DNA of 64,000 bases from Neelides folsomi (taxonomy: Eukaryota; Arthropoda; Collembola; Neelipleona; Neelidae): positions 62,001 to 126,000 of the forward strand of contig JAQGBZ010000056.1 of the NCBI GenBank assembly GCA_034687125.1, read 5' to 3'. The position numbers and the translations under genes are program-made. The notes under the pieces are model-generated. The model worked only from the letters and a program-made list of their open reading frames with translations. It was not told the DNA's origin and made no database searches. Positions 1 through 13,900 of this stretch are shown here, piece after piece (the first letter of the stretch is position 1; each line of letters starts with the position of its first letter).

Positions 1-3000
1 ATGCCGAGGAATTGCACTAAAAGAATGATAGCGAAGAAAGCTACGAATGCCAAACCAATTGGTTCAAGTTGAAGCGGAGAAGTTTCAATGGACATCTACA
101 AATATTCGAACGACAATTCAATTATAAAATCGCTTAAGATAACATTACTGTTAATTACACAATTATTAATTATTTTTCACTATGATGTTTTAATTTATTG
201 TTAGTTTTAATTGGTAAATTCACCTCTGTATTTCCTTCATATGTGACATTAGTCGCAGCACCAAACGGCCATTTAATGAAAATTTGGTCTTTGTTGAGCT
301 GAAGCAGAAAAACAACAACGACAAAGAGCAGATTGATCATGAAGAAAGCAAAAACCATTTTGTTCCGAAGATCTTTTAATCCTTCTTCTTCTTTTTTCTA
401 TTTATTAAAGCCATTTAAATATAAGTAAAATTTCTTCAATATTGAAATTATAAGAAAATTTATTATAGAAGTCTCTTTACCTGCTTTGCTTTATCAGCAT
501 CAAGAGGCTTCAGATATTTCTCAATAAATTTATGCCAGAAATTGATTTCTTCTCCAGTCAAAAAGTCCGTTATTGCTCTTTTCAAACATGAATCTTCGAT
601 CCAATATGGATTCATTAAATCATCGACAGGAGTAGTTTCTATACATTATAAATTCAATAATTATTATCTCATTGTTCATATTCATATTAGAGTTTATATG
701 AAAGTCGAACCTTCTTCTTTTTCAGCTTCGTCTTCGTCTTCATTGTCTTCATGAATTGTTTCAGGTTCTGCTTTCCTTCCTCTGTCAATGAGTTCATGCA
801 TTTTAGAAGTACCGGAAAGAACTGACGCACTTGATCCTCTTCTCAATCCAGAATTTCCTCCATCAATTCCTCTATAAAATTTACACATTTAAAATATACG
901 TTTATAGAATTTATAGTGTATGTAATGTAAATGTATAGGTAATGTAAATATCTTTGTAAATATAAATTAAAAACGGTTTTTTAAGTTACCTTTCAATCTT
1001 ATCAAGTCGTTTTGAAACTTTATCAAGAGAATCGGCAATTCTTGACAACTGTGGTTTTTCATCCGGTTTGGGTGTTGTGCAACACATGATTTTAAAAAGA
1101 CCAGCTAATGAAAACTCAATGGACCCTTCAGTGTCATCAACTCCCATTGCAGTTGGAATGAATCCAAAGAGACCGCCAGATTTTTTAGATTTTTTCTTTG
1201 CTTCTTCCGCTTCTTTGGCTTCAGCGTCAAGTTCCTGCTTTGACTTCTTCACGGCCACTTCCCTCGTTCCCCACGATACAACGTTGAGGTTGAACAAAGA
1301 ATAGATGATAAGAAGAAGGTACATGGAAGGAATGGTAATGTAATAAACCACACCATGGAGTAAACAGTCAAACTCCATTGGATGAATTATCCCGGCTATA
1401 ATGAAACTTGCAGCTATTGCTACTAAAAATAAAGACGAAGGAGCTAGCAATCCATCTTCTACAATTTGGAGAATTATACCGACAAGTACAGCTATCATTA
1501 CAAGAGCATACATAGCTGATAATAGTTGGGCAAGTAGAATCTAAAATTAAAAAATTAATTAGAAAAAGCACAATTGTAAAACTATTAATTTGAATTACAA
1601 AAGTAAAGAAATTATTTGTACTTAAATTGAACAAAATTCCATTACCTGATGATTACTTGTAAGGAAGAAACAAGAAGCTATGAATAAAAGTATAGGGACT
1701 GCATTATAAATCAAACTTGTCCAATTGTCAATTCTGAATGCAACAACAAAGGCTCCAATCAACATAAGGAAAATTGTCCCAGGTCCAAGAATTGTTCCAA
1801 CCATCATCATAAACTAAAATATCATTTTATTAAATTAATTTACAATATAATATTATATAAATTAAAATAATCCGAATAATTTTTTTATAATTATCAATTT
1901 TATAAAGGAATTCACAATATAGAATTTAGAATTTGATATTACATGTCTTTATGACTTACTTGATAGGCAATATACGGGAGTGAAATATTTGGATTTCTCT
2001 TAATAGTCCTTTTATAATCTCCCAACAAATCAAATATATTTGCCATTGTTGACGGAACCCAACGTCTTCTCTGATTGTAAAATTCTCCGAATCCTTCTGG
2101 TGCATGAGTTTTGGCATCGGATGCTGCAGAATATTCCACCCGCCATCCTTGTTGCAAAATTAACGTACAGAGCCATCGATCTTCCCCTTGATCGTATTGG
2201 ACATAATGTCGCGGTTGGTCAGCAACTTTTGTATATTTAGCAGCCACCGAATCATCCATAAGAGCACGAGCCCGAAAGAGAGAAAAACAACCCGGGGAAC
2301 AAAGAACACAACCAATCATATGCTCTGTCGCTTTTTGGAGCCAATGCCCAATTGCATATTCGAACTTTTGATACCAAACCATAGGACCAGAACCAATAGG
2401 ATGAATCCGCCCACAAGCAGCTCCAAGTCGGGCATTTTTCTTCATGAGGTCAACAAGAAGTTCGACGGCTTTGGGTTGGAAGTCAATGTCGCCATCAAGT
2501 GCAAGGAGATAAGTATTTTCAGCCAAAACTTCTTTTTTCTCTTTGGTATAAGGTTGGTCCATGATTTTGTGTCCCAAGAGATAATACATGTACATGACTT
2601 GGCTCCATCTTTTCTTGTGACGAATCTTGTCTTTGTCTTTTAAATGGAGAATCATTTGGGTTTTTCCAGGTAAAGTCCAAATTATTCGACCTCCGTAAGG
2701 AGTCGGGATCTTTTTTGGAGGTTCTAAACGGATATGAGCTTCGTGGACGTGTGACGCCGCTTCGTCCATGCAATTTACCATGTCTTTGACGAAACTGTTG
2801 AGGATTTTAGGAGAATTTGCTTCTCCTGCAGTTTCAAGCTCAAAAGCATCATCGAAAAAGATATTCGCTAAAAAGATCCTTAGATTAAAATCCGCAAGAT
2901 AACTCTCAAATTCTTTAACTTTTATTACAAAAATTATTATTAATTTAATTATTGTTAAAATAATTAACCAACTTTCAAATTCATAATAATTTCTATCTCC

Positions 3001-6000
3001 ATTTCCAAAATATTGTCGTTCGAGTCTCCGAGCACAAGCATCAATATCCATACGAAAAATACTCTTTAACATTTCCATCATTTCTTCCTATATAAAATGA
3101 TCTCAAAATAGTCAAAATATATACAAAATGATATACAGGACATAATATATTTATACTTGCACTTTTATATGTAAATACATTAACTTAATTCATTGTTAAT
3201 TAAAGCGTAGTTGCATTAATTACAATTACTGATATAACGTATAATTACTTTATTTTCATGCCACATGGTTGCACATGCAATAATTCGTGGAAATGTGTCA
3301 GTTCTTTTAGAGCTGTCTTCCGTCTCAGTTGGTTCAAAAACAATTGAATTTCTCTTATCAGAATCAATATGTCGAACTTCTTTTCCATCATCAGCTCTTC
3401 GATTAAAAGCCAGGGATTGATCCATAAGAAGAGAAGAATACATCGGAGTACAAAAGACTCTTTCGGTTGCTGCGAGTCTTTCAGTCTTTGGATTCCACAA
3501 ATGGAGAGTGATCCAAGTTTGAGATAAAAACCAAAGAATCCAAGCCCATGCATACTAAATGGTCAAATGCAATTTTAATTTTAATTATAATTATAATAAA
3601 AAATCATTTATATTTTTAGTTGAACATTTTGAGCTTCTTATACATAATACAGTTATTACTATGTAATACAGTTATTAAACATTTGCAAGGCTATTTGTAT
3701 AAAATTGTTTAAAGTAAACCTCATCTTTAATAAAGTCATGCAGAAAATTTCCTTTAGGACAAGTCCAATACAAATACTTGGGGAATAAGTCTCCCCAAAA
3801 ACACGTGTTTTCGTCCCTGAATCCACACATGCCAATGAGAACTGCTACAGTCACTGGGACTGAAATGCTCACAGGAAATGCAAAGCTAAATTCTTGAATT
3901 GTAATTCTGCATGCGAACTTGCCTATAAAAAATCAGAAAAAATATTTTTGTAATATGAACGCTAATCAATATGTTATAACGCTATTATATTTTAGATCAT
4001 ATCGTTATTTTGATATATGGTACATTTTTTGCAAATTATTCAAATCTCACCAAATATATAGCAAAAGTATGAAGCCAAAATCTGAATGATAAAAGTTGCA
4101 TAAACGGAGGATTCCACAGAATATTCATCTGTTATTACAGGTTTTAATATTTGATTAGCACCAAATGCGGGTAAGTCGGAAATATCAATTGAGGATCCAA
4201 TCTTAACAATAAAAGTTAATTGTAAGGAAATCATTTTAAACAGTTTTAATAATAAGCTTAAATGTAATGATCATTTCTATTTGTTCTCATTTTACCTCTG
4301 TGAAATTGATCTGATGAGCTTTGAAAGCATCAGAGAAATTTTGGAAATGATTCTTCACATTCCCTCCTTCCATATGAATTGTTAGAAGCATTACACCACC
4401 GAATGCAGCGATCTTGAAAATGGAAATGAAGAAATAAACAAAATATCGCGTTCGAAATAATGAATTTTTCACTCGACCCAAATACTTCATAAATCCTGTG
4501 AAAAAACATCATATACTATAATTTCTTCGATTCATACATACTTTTGCAAATGTTTTATGTATGAATTAATGTTTGTATTTAAGTATGATAAAAATGTTGA
4601 ATATTTACTAAAATCGGATTCCTCTTCTTTATCAACATAATTTTCCCACCATCCAAATGATATAAGAATGGAAGCCAAAGGGAACGTCCAAACTCTTGGT
4701 GATTCGACCGTTGACAAAATTGGCCACAAAAGAAATCCAGAAATTTGAAAGATAAGGGCGAAAAGATTAACAAATAAAACAATCATAGATTTAACACGTT
4801 TATCTGCAAAAGGCTTTTTGGCTAAAACAGCTACAATAAATAAAAAAAACAATAATTGTTTTCTTAATTAATAAATAATTATCATACTCTATGTATGGAG
4901 TATGGAATATTAAAATTGTGTTTACTTAAGAGTATTGGAAGAAAGCAAACGCAATTAGTTAGCATAACTGATTTCACGGCATCAACTGATGGTAATACTG
5001 AAAATACGAAAAGAGCGAGTCCAGCAGCATGGCAAACCTAAATGGAGAAAAGGCTTAAACTCGGGAAATTAATTAATAAATCATTAATTCATGATAAAAA
5101 ACTGGATTTTTTACTCACTTCAAAAATAATTGGGATAAGGAAATGGAAAAAGTTCTTTGGGGTTGTATAGCCCTTAAAAAGACAAATTCTCAATGAGCGT
5201 AAAAAACATTGGATTTCTGGAGCAGTGAAAGCGAAGAGAATTGCCCAAGCCCATGAGATTTTTTCTAATTCAGGAATTGTAGCTTCAAATGACGTTCCTT
5301 TCCCTATTTAATTAAAGTTTAAATAAAGGATCATTATATTAATTTGCAATTATAATATGTATGCAATTCATTCATTTCGTATTTGAATTTAATGCGTTCT
5401 TTACCAAATCTGTTTGCTGAACAATACAAAATTCTCCTATCTGGTTCCAATTGAGATGTCATAAGGGTGAGTGTGAGTTTTGATATAACAATTCCTCCAA
5501 GAATTACTGAGAATGTGATTGCGTATGTGATTACCTTTAATTAATAAAATTAAAAGGTAAAATATTCAGTAAACTGATTATTTAAAATATTTATTAGCTA
5601 AAATATAAAAATGTAGTCTTTACTTTAATTGTTTTGATAACGGCGTTATAAATTCGATTATCTTCATAAGATTCGCTTTCACTCTCCGGTGGAGGATTTC
5701 TCATAACATCCCATCCTTGAATTTCTTCAACCTCCCTTTAAATTCACAAAACTCTTTAATTAAAAATATCTTAAATATGCATTACCTAAATACGCTTACG
5801 GTTTATATCTCAAGACGATCACAAGCAATTTTTTAACCAATTTTGCATAGCTATTATAAAATCTCATACTTACTCTTAAAAAACTTTGAGTGTTGAAAAT
5901 TTACAAAAATGAAAGAAAGATTTTAACATTTACAATTTGATAAAACTACCATTACTAACCATGTTTAAGTATGCATTTTAATTTAACATTTAAATCCTTA

Positions 6001-6265
6001 TTATTTATTATAGTTAATCCAAAATGACATTATAATTTATAATGCTTCCTAACCTAATCAAGTTAATCCTTGTGTTATGAGTTATGATCAAGGATCCTGA
6101 TCCTTGATCATAATTATTTTTCCGGCACGTGTGAACGGACCTTCTTGATCTGTCAAAGTATTGATAAAGATAGCTGAAACGTTACCTCGTATCATCGGGC
6201 TGGTCTTCAACATCTTCATCTGAATAGTCAAAATCATCTAACAGAGATTGATTGGCCATCGCCAT
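1..6265 (-). CDS. CHS2: Chitin synthase 2 (CHS-B type), C-terminus cut by window edge
   Basis: Chitin synthase is a GT2-family membrane enzyme that polymerises UDP-GlcNAc into chitin and extrudes it through the membrane. I join 18 exons in phase: 6265-6186, 5735-5624, 5534-5405, 5303-5119, 5037-4926, 4830-4609, 4495-4296, 4201-4051, 3922-3720, 3554-3249, 3087-2973, 2867-1960, 1813-1646, 1540-990, 871-711, 638-481, 397-224 and 95 to the edge, about 1,343 codons. An N-terminal multi-membrane block precedes the catalytic domain, which shows CATMWHE, QVMYMYYLLG, DGDID (about residue 730), GEDRW (834) and QRRRW (871). A five-helix cluster and SWGTRE (about 1,052) follow. The start is ATG GCG ATG at 6265. 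It has one membrane exon (58 codons) where CHS1 has two alternatives, which in insects marks CHS-B, the gut or peritrophic-matrix enzyme. Two introns present in CHS1 are absent here. The B assignment is inferred from the single exon and linkage; the family call is firm. Confidence 0.95.
6082..6113. repeat. Perfect 15-bp inverted repeat with 2-nt spacer
   Basis: Left arm 6082-6096 (ttatgatcaaggatc), spacer CT, right arm 6099-6113, with no mismatch. It lies in the first intron of CHS2, about 70 nt inside the intron from exon 1, just before a CACGTG E-box-like palindrome at about 6126. It could form a hairpin in the pre-mRNA or act as a palindromic protein-binding site. No flanking target-site duplication was noticed. 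Confidence 0.85.
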
Positions 6266-7976
6266 TTTCTAAAATTTCTGAAACCTTCTCACGATTTCAT
6301 ATATAAATTTAACAACATTACAAAATTTTATTCGAAATTTCGATACTTATGAATATAATCAAATTCTTAAAATTAAAACTTTTCACACAAAGAACAAACG
6401 ACGCCTCAATTCGCAAACCCACTTTGTCAAATATTTGTATAGAGATCAACGGGTAAAGTCAGTTTGTCAAATCAACTTTGGAAGTTGGAATTCTGCTCAT
6501 CATCATATAATGAATTTTAATTAATCAAAGGTCATTCTTATCAAATTACTTAGAATGAATCTCATGCGGCTTTTATCAATTATCTGTCCCAGAATTCATT
6601 TTTACAAGTAACAAAAAAGCAATAATTTAAATTCTTATCTTATCTTTAATGAAAAAGAACATTGCCAATTTACTGATCTGATGACTTCAATATAGCTTTT
6701 CACATTCACTCTTGATCTCATTGTCAAATAATTAAAAAAACAGATCGTAACCGCACGTCAATATGATTCTTTAATTACATTTGTTGACTCATATGATTAT
6801 GAACAAAAAAGGAATGTATGATGCTATAAATAAGTAAGATATGAAACCGGACAATGAACAATGCGTTTATGTGGACTCAATAAGATACGGTAACTATATT
6901 ATATGTAATATGTGACAAATATTATGAATGCAATAACCCAATATCAATTGAATGTATGATTAGTAAAAAATGTAATTTTGACGTAATTTCTGTAAATTTT
7001 TATTATAAGTTCTTCTCTCGTTCTACTATTTATATTTATTTATCATATATTCTATAGATTATCGTATAAAAGTTAAAAAATACATTTTCGTAAATATTAT
7101 TATTTCTCTTTATTAAATCAAAAAGTTAAAATTCCATCAGTTTCAGGATGATGAAAAAATTGGCAAATTGGTTCCATCATTTAAAAAAGTACGTATGTGA
7201 TGTCAGCACACATTAAGTGAAATATAAGCACAGGCATTTACATGTAAAGATTGAACCATTGGTAAAAAATAATTGTAAATATTTTACACAGTAGTGTTTT
7301 AAAAGTTAATATAAAATCTTATATAAAAACACATATCTAGCTAACATTTATTATATTAGTGATACCAGTCAATGTTCAGATCAATACTTTCTTATTCGCA
7401 ACTCATGATGAATCCATCATCACAGTTCTAACTACAATAAAATATTAAATACAGTAATTATTTATTAACTTTACAACGTTATTTAAATAAATACTTGGTC
7501 AAAGACTCTTAAATCTCAATAATTATAATCTCATAAGTTTTACAAATGTACTGTTTCATTTATCTACGAATCTCATATTGCAAATGTCAAAAAAACATTT
7601 ATAGTAAAATATATTTAATTTAACTAATCACATTTTACAAAATTAAATATTATATCTAAATTCTAGAACATGTTATTTTATCATATAAATATCAATATGA
7701 TAAAATTCAACGAGTCAATTAATAAAAAACTTCAAAATGAGCTAAAATTATAAAAAAATTATTGTAAATAATATCAGTGTTAATACAATTTTTGCCATAT
7801 TAATTAAAATAATAAAATAAATTTACTAGTCAAAGATGTACTAGAGGAAGTTTTTAAATAAAATATTAAATAGGTACGCACGTGTATTGCTTTTAATCCT
7901 TTCAAAGGAGAAACGAACACTTTTCAATAAAATTGAATCAATTAAAATAAAAATATGGTTTGAAACGCAGAATTGT
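6266..7976. other. CHS1-CHS2 intergenic region
   Basis: 1.7 kb, strongly AT-rich. It must contain the CHS1 3' UTR and the CHS2 promoter and 5' UTR. I see no further gene and no clear element. Confidence 0.6.
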
Positions 7977-10900
7977 TTAAATTTGACTGTTTCTTCTCGA
8001 AAGGTCATAGGAGGCTCCTGACCCCGAGCCTGAACCTTCAGGATAACCCATTTCAGGATCACCAGCTTGCCATCCGATTGAGTTTCGGCGTGGGGCTTGA
8101 CGGTCGTATAACTGAATATCATCTTCGAACGCCTATTAAAATAATTACAATTAATAATTTAATTCAATTTTTCCATAAATAATGTACATAGAAATGTACA
8201 TTATAAGCGCTGTTGATGATGTTGAGCCTTAATTTAACAATTAAATAAAATATTTTAGTTTATAAATTTTACCTCATTCATGACACCACCAGGATTTGGT
8301 CCTCCATTTCGAGGTCCAGCAAAGTCAATATTTGTAACTCGAGGTTTCGGTGCTTTTCCTCTCGTTCTTGAAGCGTTGGAAGCAGGAACTCCATTTCCGG
8401 GAGGGACAATTGGACCTTTAAGAGTTTCCATTCCCCCGTTGTTCTTTCTCCTATCTCCCATCACAGAGTTACGTCTTTCTAAGACGTTGCTCCGTCTCTC
8501 TTTGAGCGCTTGGAATGTAACTTGGAAATTGTCGCCACCAAACACCTTCGCTTGTTTATCAGGTGCTAATATCAAATCAAAATTACATTTAATTTCCTAA
8601 ATTAATCTCATAATTGCAACAAAAGTTTAAAAAATCATAGAAATTTTAAAATCATACAATTCAATAGTTCCTTGAATTTCTTTTCAAAAGCAACATCAAG
8701 AGTTCCAACTTGTTTTCTTGAATTCTTCAACTTTTCAAGATTATGAATGGTCTTTCTTCTTCCAATATCTCCAGGATGCATATGGCGTCCCGTGTCACTA
8801 TTTTCTATAAAAGTATAAAAACGTTAATTTAATACTGAGAATAAAAAGAGAATAAAATGAATTTTATTGGTAGTATAAACTAAATTAAACTAGTAAAATT
8901 AATTATACAAATTATAATATATTAAATTAATTAAAATATTTGTATTGGTGTAATTTGTAAATTACCATCAAAGTTTTTGAGCTTTTGGAATCTCCTAATC
9001 AATCTCACGCCTTCCTTTTGAACGGCCGACTCTTTGCTTATGGTATCAATTTCCTTATTGCAACAAGTGACTTCTGTAGCGGCCAGGATATGTGACAGTG
9101 TCCCGAACCGATGGAACAACATGGCAAGGAACTGAATGATCAAAATGAGGGCAAAGAAACCCACAAAGACCAAACCAATCGGCTCAAGTTGTAAATACTC
9201 CTTTGTGATGGTGAGCTAAACAATGCCATAAAAACGGTTAAACCATATCTAAATCTCATTTAAACAAATTGGAATTAATAAAGGAAAGGAAGACAAAGAA
9301 TTGTGCGTGGGGTGTTTGTTGTGTGTGATGTTCGTGTGGGGACACCCGTCTACCTCGGAAGACTCTGCGGAAAATGTGACATTTGTCTTGACCCCAAAAG
9401 GCCAGTCGATGTGTAACTCATCTTTGTTGAGTTGTAGGAGGAACACAATGATGACGAAAAGGGCGTTGAACATAAAGAAGGCAAAGAACGACTTGTTCCT
9501 CAGCTCAATCAGCTCTTTAGCAATTTTCATCTAAGAATAATAGAAAAAGAGGAATTACAATTACCTGCCCTGTGCTGTCTACATAAGAGACGTTAGTCTT
9601 GACTCCCCAAGGCCACCTCAGGTGGAGTTGGTCTTTGTTCAATTGCATGAGGAACACGATCAGAACGAAGATCGCATTGATCATGAAAAAGAAGAAAACG
9701 GAGCGGTCCCTCAGCTCCGACAACTCCTTCGCGATCCTCGCCTTTTGACCCCAACCAAACACCATTCGTGAAGAGAAAGAGACGGTGCAGAGTCCAAATG
9801 TCATAGTTAGTTATTTACAAAAGGTCAGAAGGAAAGAGAAGTTCGTTTTTAGTCAATTAGTCAGTTTTTCGCCACCGGAACAGGAACATGGAACATTTAC
9901 AAAAATGCATAAGAATTTTTACAAGATTTAATATCACTGATACGAAATTATCAGTTTTTTAACTATTGAACTTAAACTATTTATCTAAATCATAAAAGTT
10001 TACTAAATTATTACGGTTCACTAAACTTTATCACTACATTATAATATGAGCAATGAACTAATTTTTTAGATTTTATTATTTAATTAAAACGGCCATAAAG
10101 TATAATGGCTGATATTGAATTGCAAAGAGTAGTAAAGCAATCTGAATAAATAACAGATTGTACTATAAAACTATAATAATGAAATATATGAAAGTTTTTT
10201 GTACAATTTTAAATATTTTTTAAGCTTATTCCCAAATAAAGATCAAATTAATTTCTTTGAATAAATATACAGCAAGAAATTGTTAGAAAATTAGAATTGC
10301 TCGATTATAATATTATAGAAAAATTTGATATAATCGAGTACATATTAAATTTATTAATCATAATCATAATTTGTAAGTAAATGTATCTTATAAATAAATT
10401 AAATGTGTTAATTGTTTGAAAGTAATTAAAAGAACTTCGTACCTCCTTTGCCTTATCAGCATCAATTGGTTTCAAGTACTTTTCAATGAGGTCTTTCCAA
10501 AACGTAACTTCTTGCCCGTTAAGGAAATCAACTTCTCCTCTTTTGAGGTCTCGGTCTTCGATCCAATATGGATTCATAAGATCGTCCCGTTGTTCTCTCG
10601 TATCTTTAATTCATTTTAAAAAAATATTTAAAACCATTTAATCCACTTTCAATGAAAATGTAAATTAAACGTGTAACACTCACCTGAAGAAGAAGTTGTT
10701 TCATCATCTTCATCTTTATGTGTATGTTCTTCTGTAGTTGAAGGATCTTTCATTCCACCGCCCTCAGTTGTTCTTGGACTACTAGGTCGATTAGTTGTAA
10801 CTCTCCTCCTAGTCAAAACAAATGCAGTTTTACTTAATGATCGTGAAACAACTTTATTTTTACAACATTAAATCCTAATGGTTCAATTATTATAATAAGA

Positions 10901-13900
10901 TAAATGCATTAAATAACTGAAAGTAATGTGCATTGAATAAATTAAATTACTTTTCAATTGAATCAAGTCTCTTTCCAAGTTTTTCTAAAGAATCAGCAAT
11001 TCTAACAAGTTGTTGTCGATCGTCAGGTTTAGGATGAGTACAACACATAATTTTGAATAATCCAGCAAAGGAAAATTCCATCGATCCTTCCGTGTCATCC
11101 GCACTGGTCCCGGGAATAAATCCAAGAAACCCAGATTTCTTTGCCCTCTTCTTTGCGTCTTCTTGTTCTTTCTTCTCGGCCTCCAATTCCTGAATGGAAA
11201 TCATGTAAAAGCCCATTTAATTGATGAAGACAATCAGAAAGGATAAAAAGGAATTCAAGTTTATGAAATTACATTACTAATTACATAGATCTAACAATAA
11301 GTAGGTAAATGCTCAAACATGCTATAAACCTCTTTTACGACATACACAACACTATTACCTATAATAACAATAATAATGTTCTGGTATAAGAGCCTGAATG
11401 ATACAAAGAAACGAGTATATCCACTTGTCCACATTAATTACTTCTCTTAACCTACAAACTCTTCATGACTTAGCGAACATGTGCTATAAAAAATCATTTA
11501 TGGATTTACTCGAGAAAAAATTTTTAATTATAAAAAAGGAAAGCTGAATGGGTCTGTTTAAGCTCTGTATGAATCCAAGTATTAATTTATGCGGTTTAGA
11601 ATTGAGGAATTCTCTTTTAAAGGAAGTCCCTGTCCACATGATGAACAATATCCCTAGTGGGCAAAAGATGTTTAGAGGAGGAGAAGAGGGCATTGATCAG
11701 TCCTCGATTCACATACCTGCTTTGACTTCTTCGTGGCCACCTCTCGCGTTCCCCACGAGACGACGTTGAGATTAATGAGGGAGTAAATGATGAGGAGGAG
11801 GTACATTGAGGGAATTGAAAGAAGGTACAAAAGTCCAGGAACAATGCACCAAAACTCTTGAGGATGCAAACACGCCGCTATGAAAAACGATCCTGAGAGG
11901 GATATTAAGAAAATAGCCGACGGAGATTCGATCCCGTCTTCGCCTAATTGCAGCGCCGTTCCCACAATCACAGCCATCATCACGAGGGCGTAAAGTGTTG
12001 AAAGTATCTGAGCCACTAATAGCTAAAATAAAATCCCTTCATTAGTTTACCATTAACTTAAATGTAAAAAGACCATTTAAAGTACAGGTAATATTATTCT
12101 ACAGGTAAATGTAAAAGTAAAAAAATTAAGTATTCGAGTAAGTATTCAGGTAAGTATTCAAATAGGTTAAATTTCAGAATCTTACTTGAATCTCCGCTTT
12201 AAAACAGAAGCAAACGATGATGAAGAGAATAATCGGGTAAATATTCCAATAGAAACTCGTCCAGTTGTCAATCCTGAATGCAGCGACGAAGGCTCCCACC
12301 AACATAAGGAAAATCGTCCCAGGTCCAAGAATTGTTCCAGCCATCAACATAAACTGGAAAGCAAGTTAGTTAGAGATCTCTTTCCAATTCATTCAACCCG
12401 TTTGTTGTGGAAGTGGAGGAAGCCAGTGGAGTAATTTCATATGCTAATCTCCTCACACACCTCCTTCTCCCTTACTACTCACACACTACCGTCTCCAAGC
12501 ACAAGACCATGTAATTTGCATAAATACGTTCAAGGGTCTCTGAGCCGCAAAGAATAAGAAGGAGAAGAAGATGTGAAGAAGGGAAAAGAATGTTTTAAAG
12601 AAACTCACTTGATAAATGACGTAGGGGAGAGAAATGTCTGGGTTCACTTTAATCGTTCTCTTGTAGTCCATGAGGAGGTCCATGATGTTCGCCATCGTCG
12701 ATGGGACCCACCGGCGCCGTTGGTTGTAGAACTCAGAGAATCCCTCCGGACAATGAGTCTTGGCATCGGAGGCGGCCGAATACTCGACACGGTAACCTCG
12801 CTGAAGGAGCAAAGTGCAAAGCCACCGATCCTCTCCCTGATCATACTGAACGTAATGTCTGGGCTCGTCGCTCTTCGTCGTGTATTTGGCCATCACATTG
12901 TCATCCATAAGGGCCTTCCCTCGAAATAGAGAAAAACAACCCGGAGAACAAAGAACACAGCCGATCATATGTTCCGTGGCTTTTTGGAGCCAATGTCCAA
13001 TTGCATACTCGAACATTTGGTACCAGACCATTGGACCTGTCAAATTAATCATCTCTCATTATAAACATCTGAAGAAGCTCAAAGAAACTTCTATGAGTTC
13101 CAAAGATTCAAATCCATCCCATGGAATAGAACTACTACAATGACATATGAATTTATGATGGGAATGATATGAAGGGTTGACATTTGACTGACATGATTTA
13201 TGGAACATAAGGCAGAGGCGTGAAATGAAGACATTAAAAATAATACCTGTTCCAATAGGATGAATTCTTCCACAAGCGGCTCCTAAGTTCTTATTCTTTT
13301 TCATGAGATCTACAAGCAGCTCCACAGCATTGGGATGAAAGTCAATATCTCCATCAAGTGTGAGTAAATAAGTATTTTCCGCAATGACTTCTTTCCTTGC
13401 TACAGGAATGCTCAGTTCCATGAGTTTGTGTCCCAATAAGTAATACATGTACATCACTTGGCTCCATCGTTTCCTATGTCGGATCTTTGCTTTGTCTTTC
13501 AGATGAGCAATCATCTTTGTCTTTCCGGGTAAAATCCACTCAAGTCGGCCGCCATACGGTGTTGGGATCTTTTTCGGTGGTCGGATCCTAACTTGAGTTT
13601 CATGTACATGACAAGCGGCTTCTTCGATCGTTGACACCATCAGCTTCACGAATTGATTGACAATTGATGGGGAGTTGATGTGCCCTTCGTCTCTGAGCTC
13701 AAATGCATCATCGAAGAAGATGTGAGCTGGAGAAGGAAAAAAAATTTCTCACCTTAGAACATCTCCCTTTTTAGTTCTCATCAATCTACGTGTTGCGTGC
13801 ACGAACAGCTACGTGCACTAATCACGTATGTATTTTTATATCAGGGATGTGATGATGACCGTAGCTATATTGGTAATATAGCGAGATGAAGTGTGAAGAA

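Noticed and set aside
2519-2773. Secondary-frame ORFs over the chitin synthase exons
   Set aside because: They overlap the catalytic exon in another frame and carry no conserved motif.
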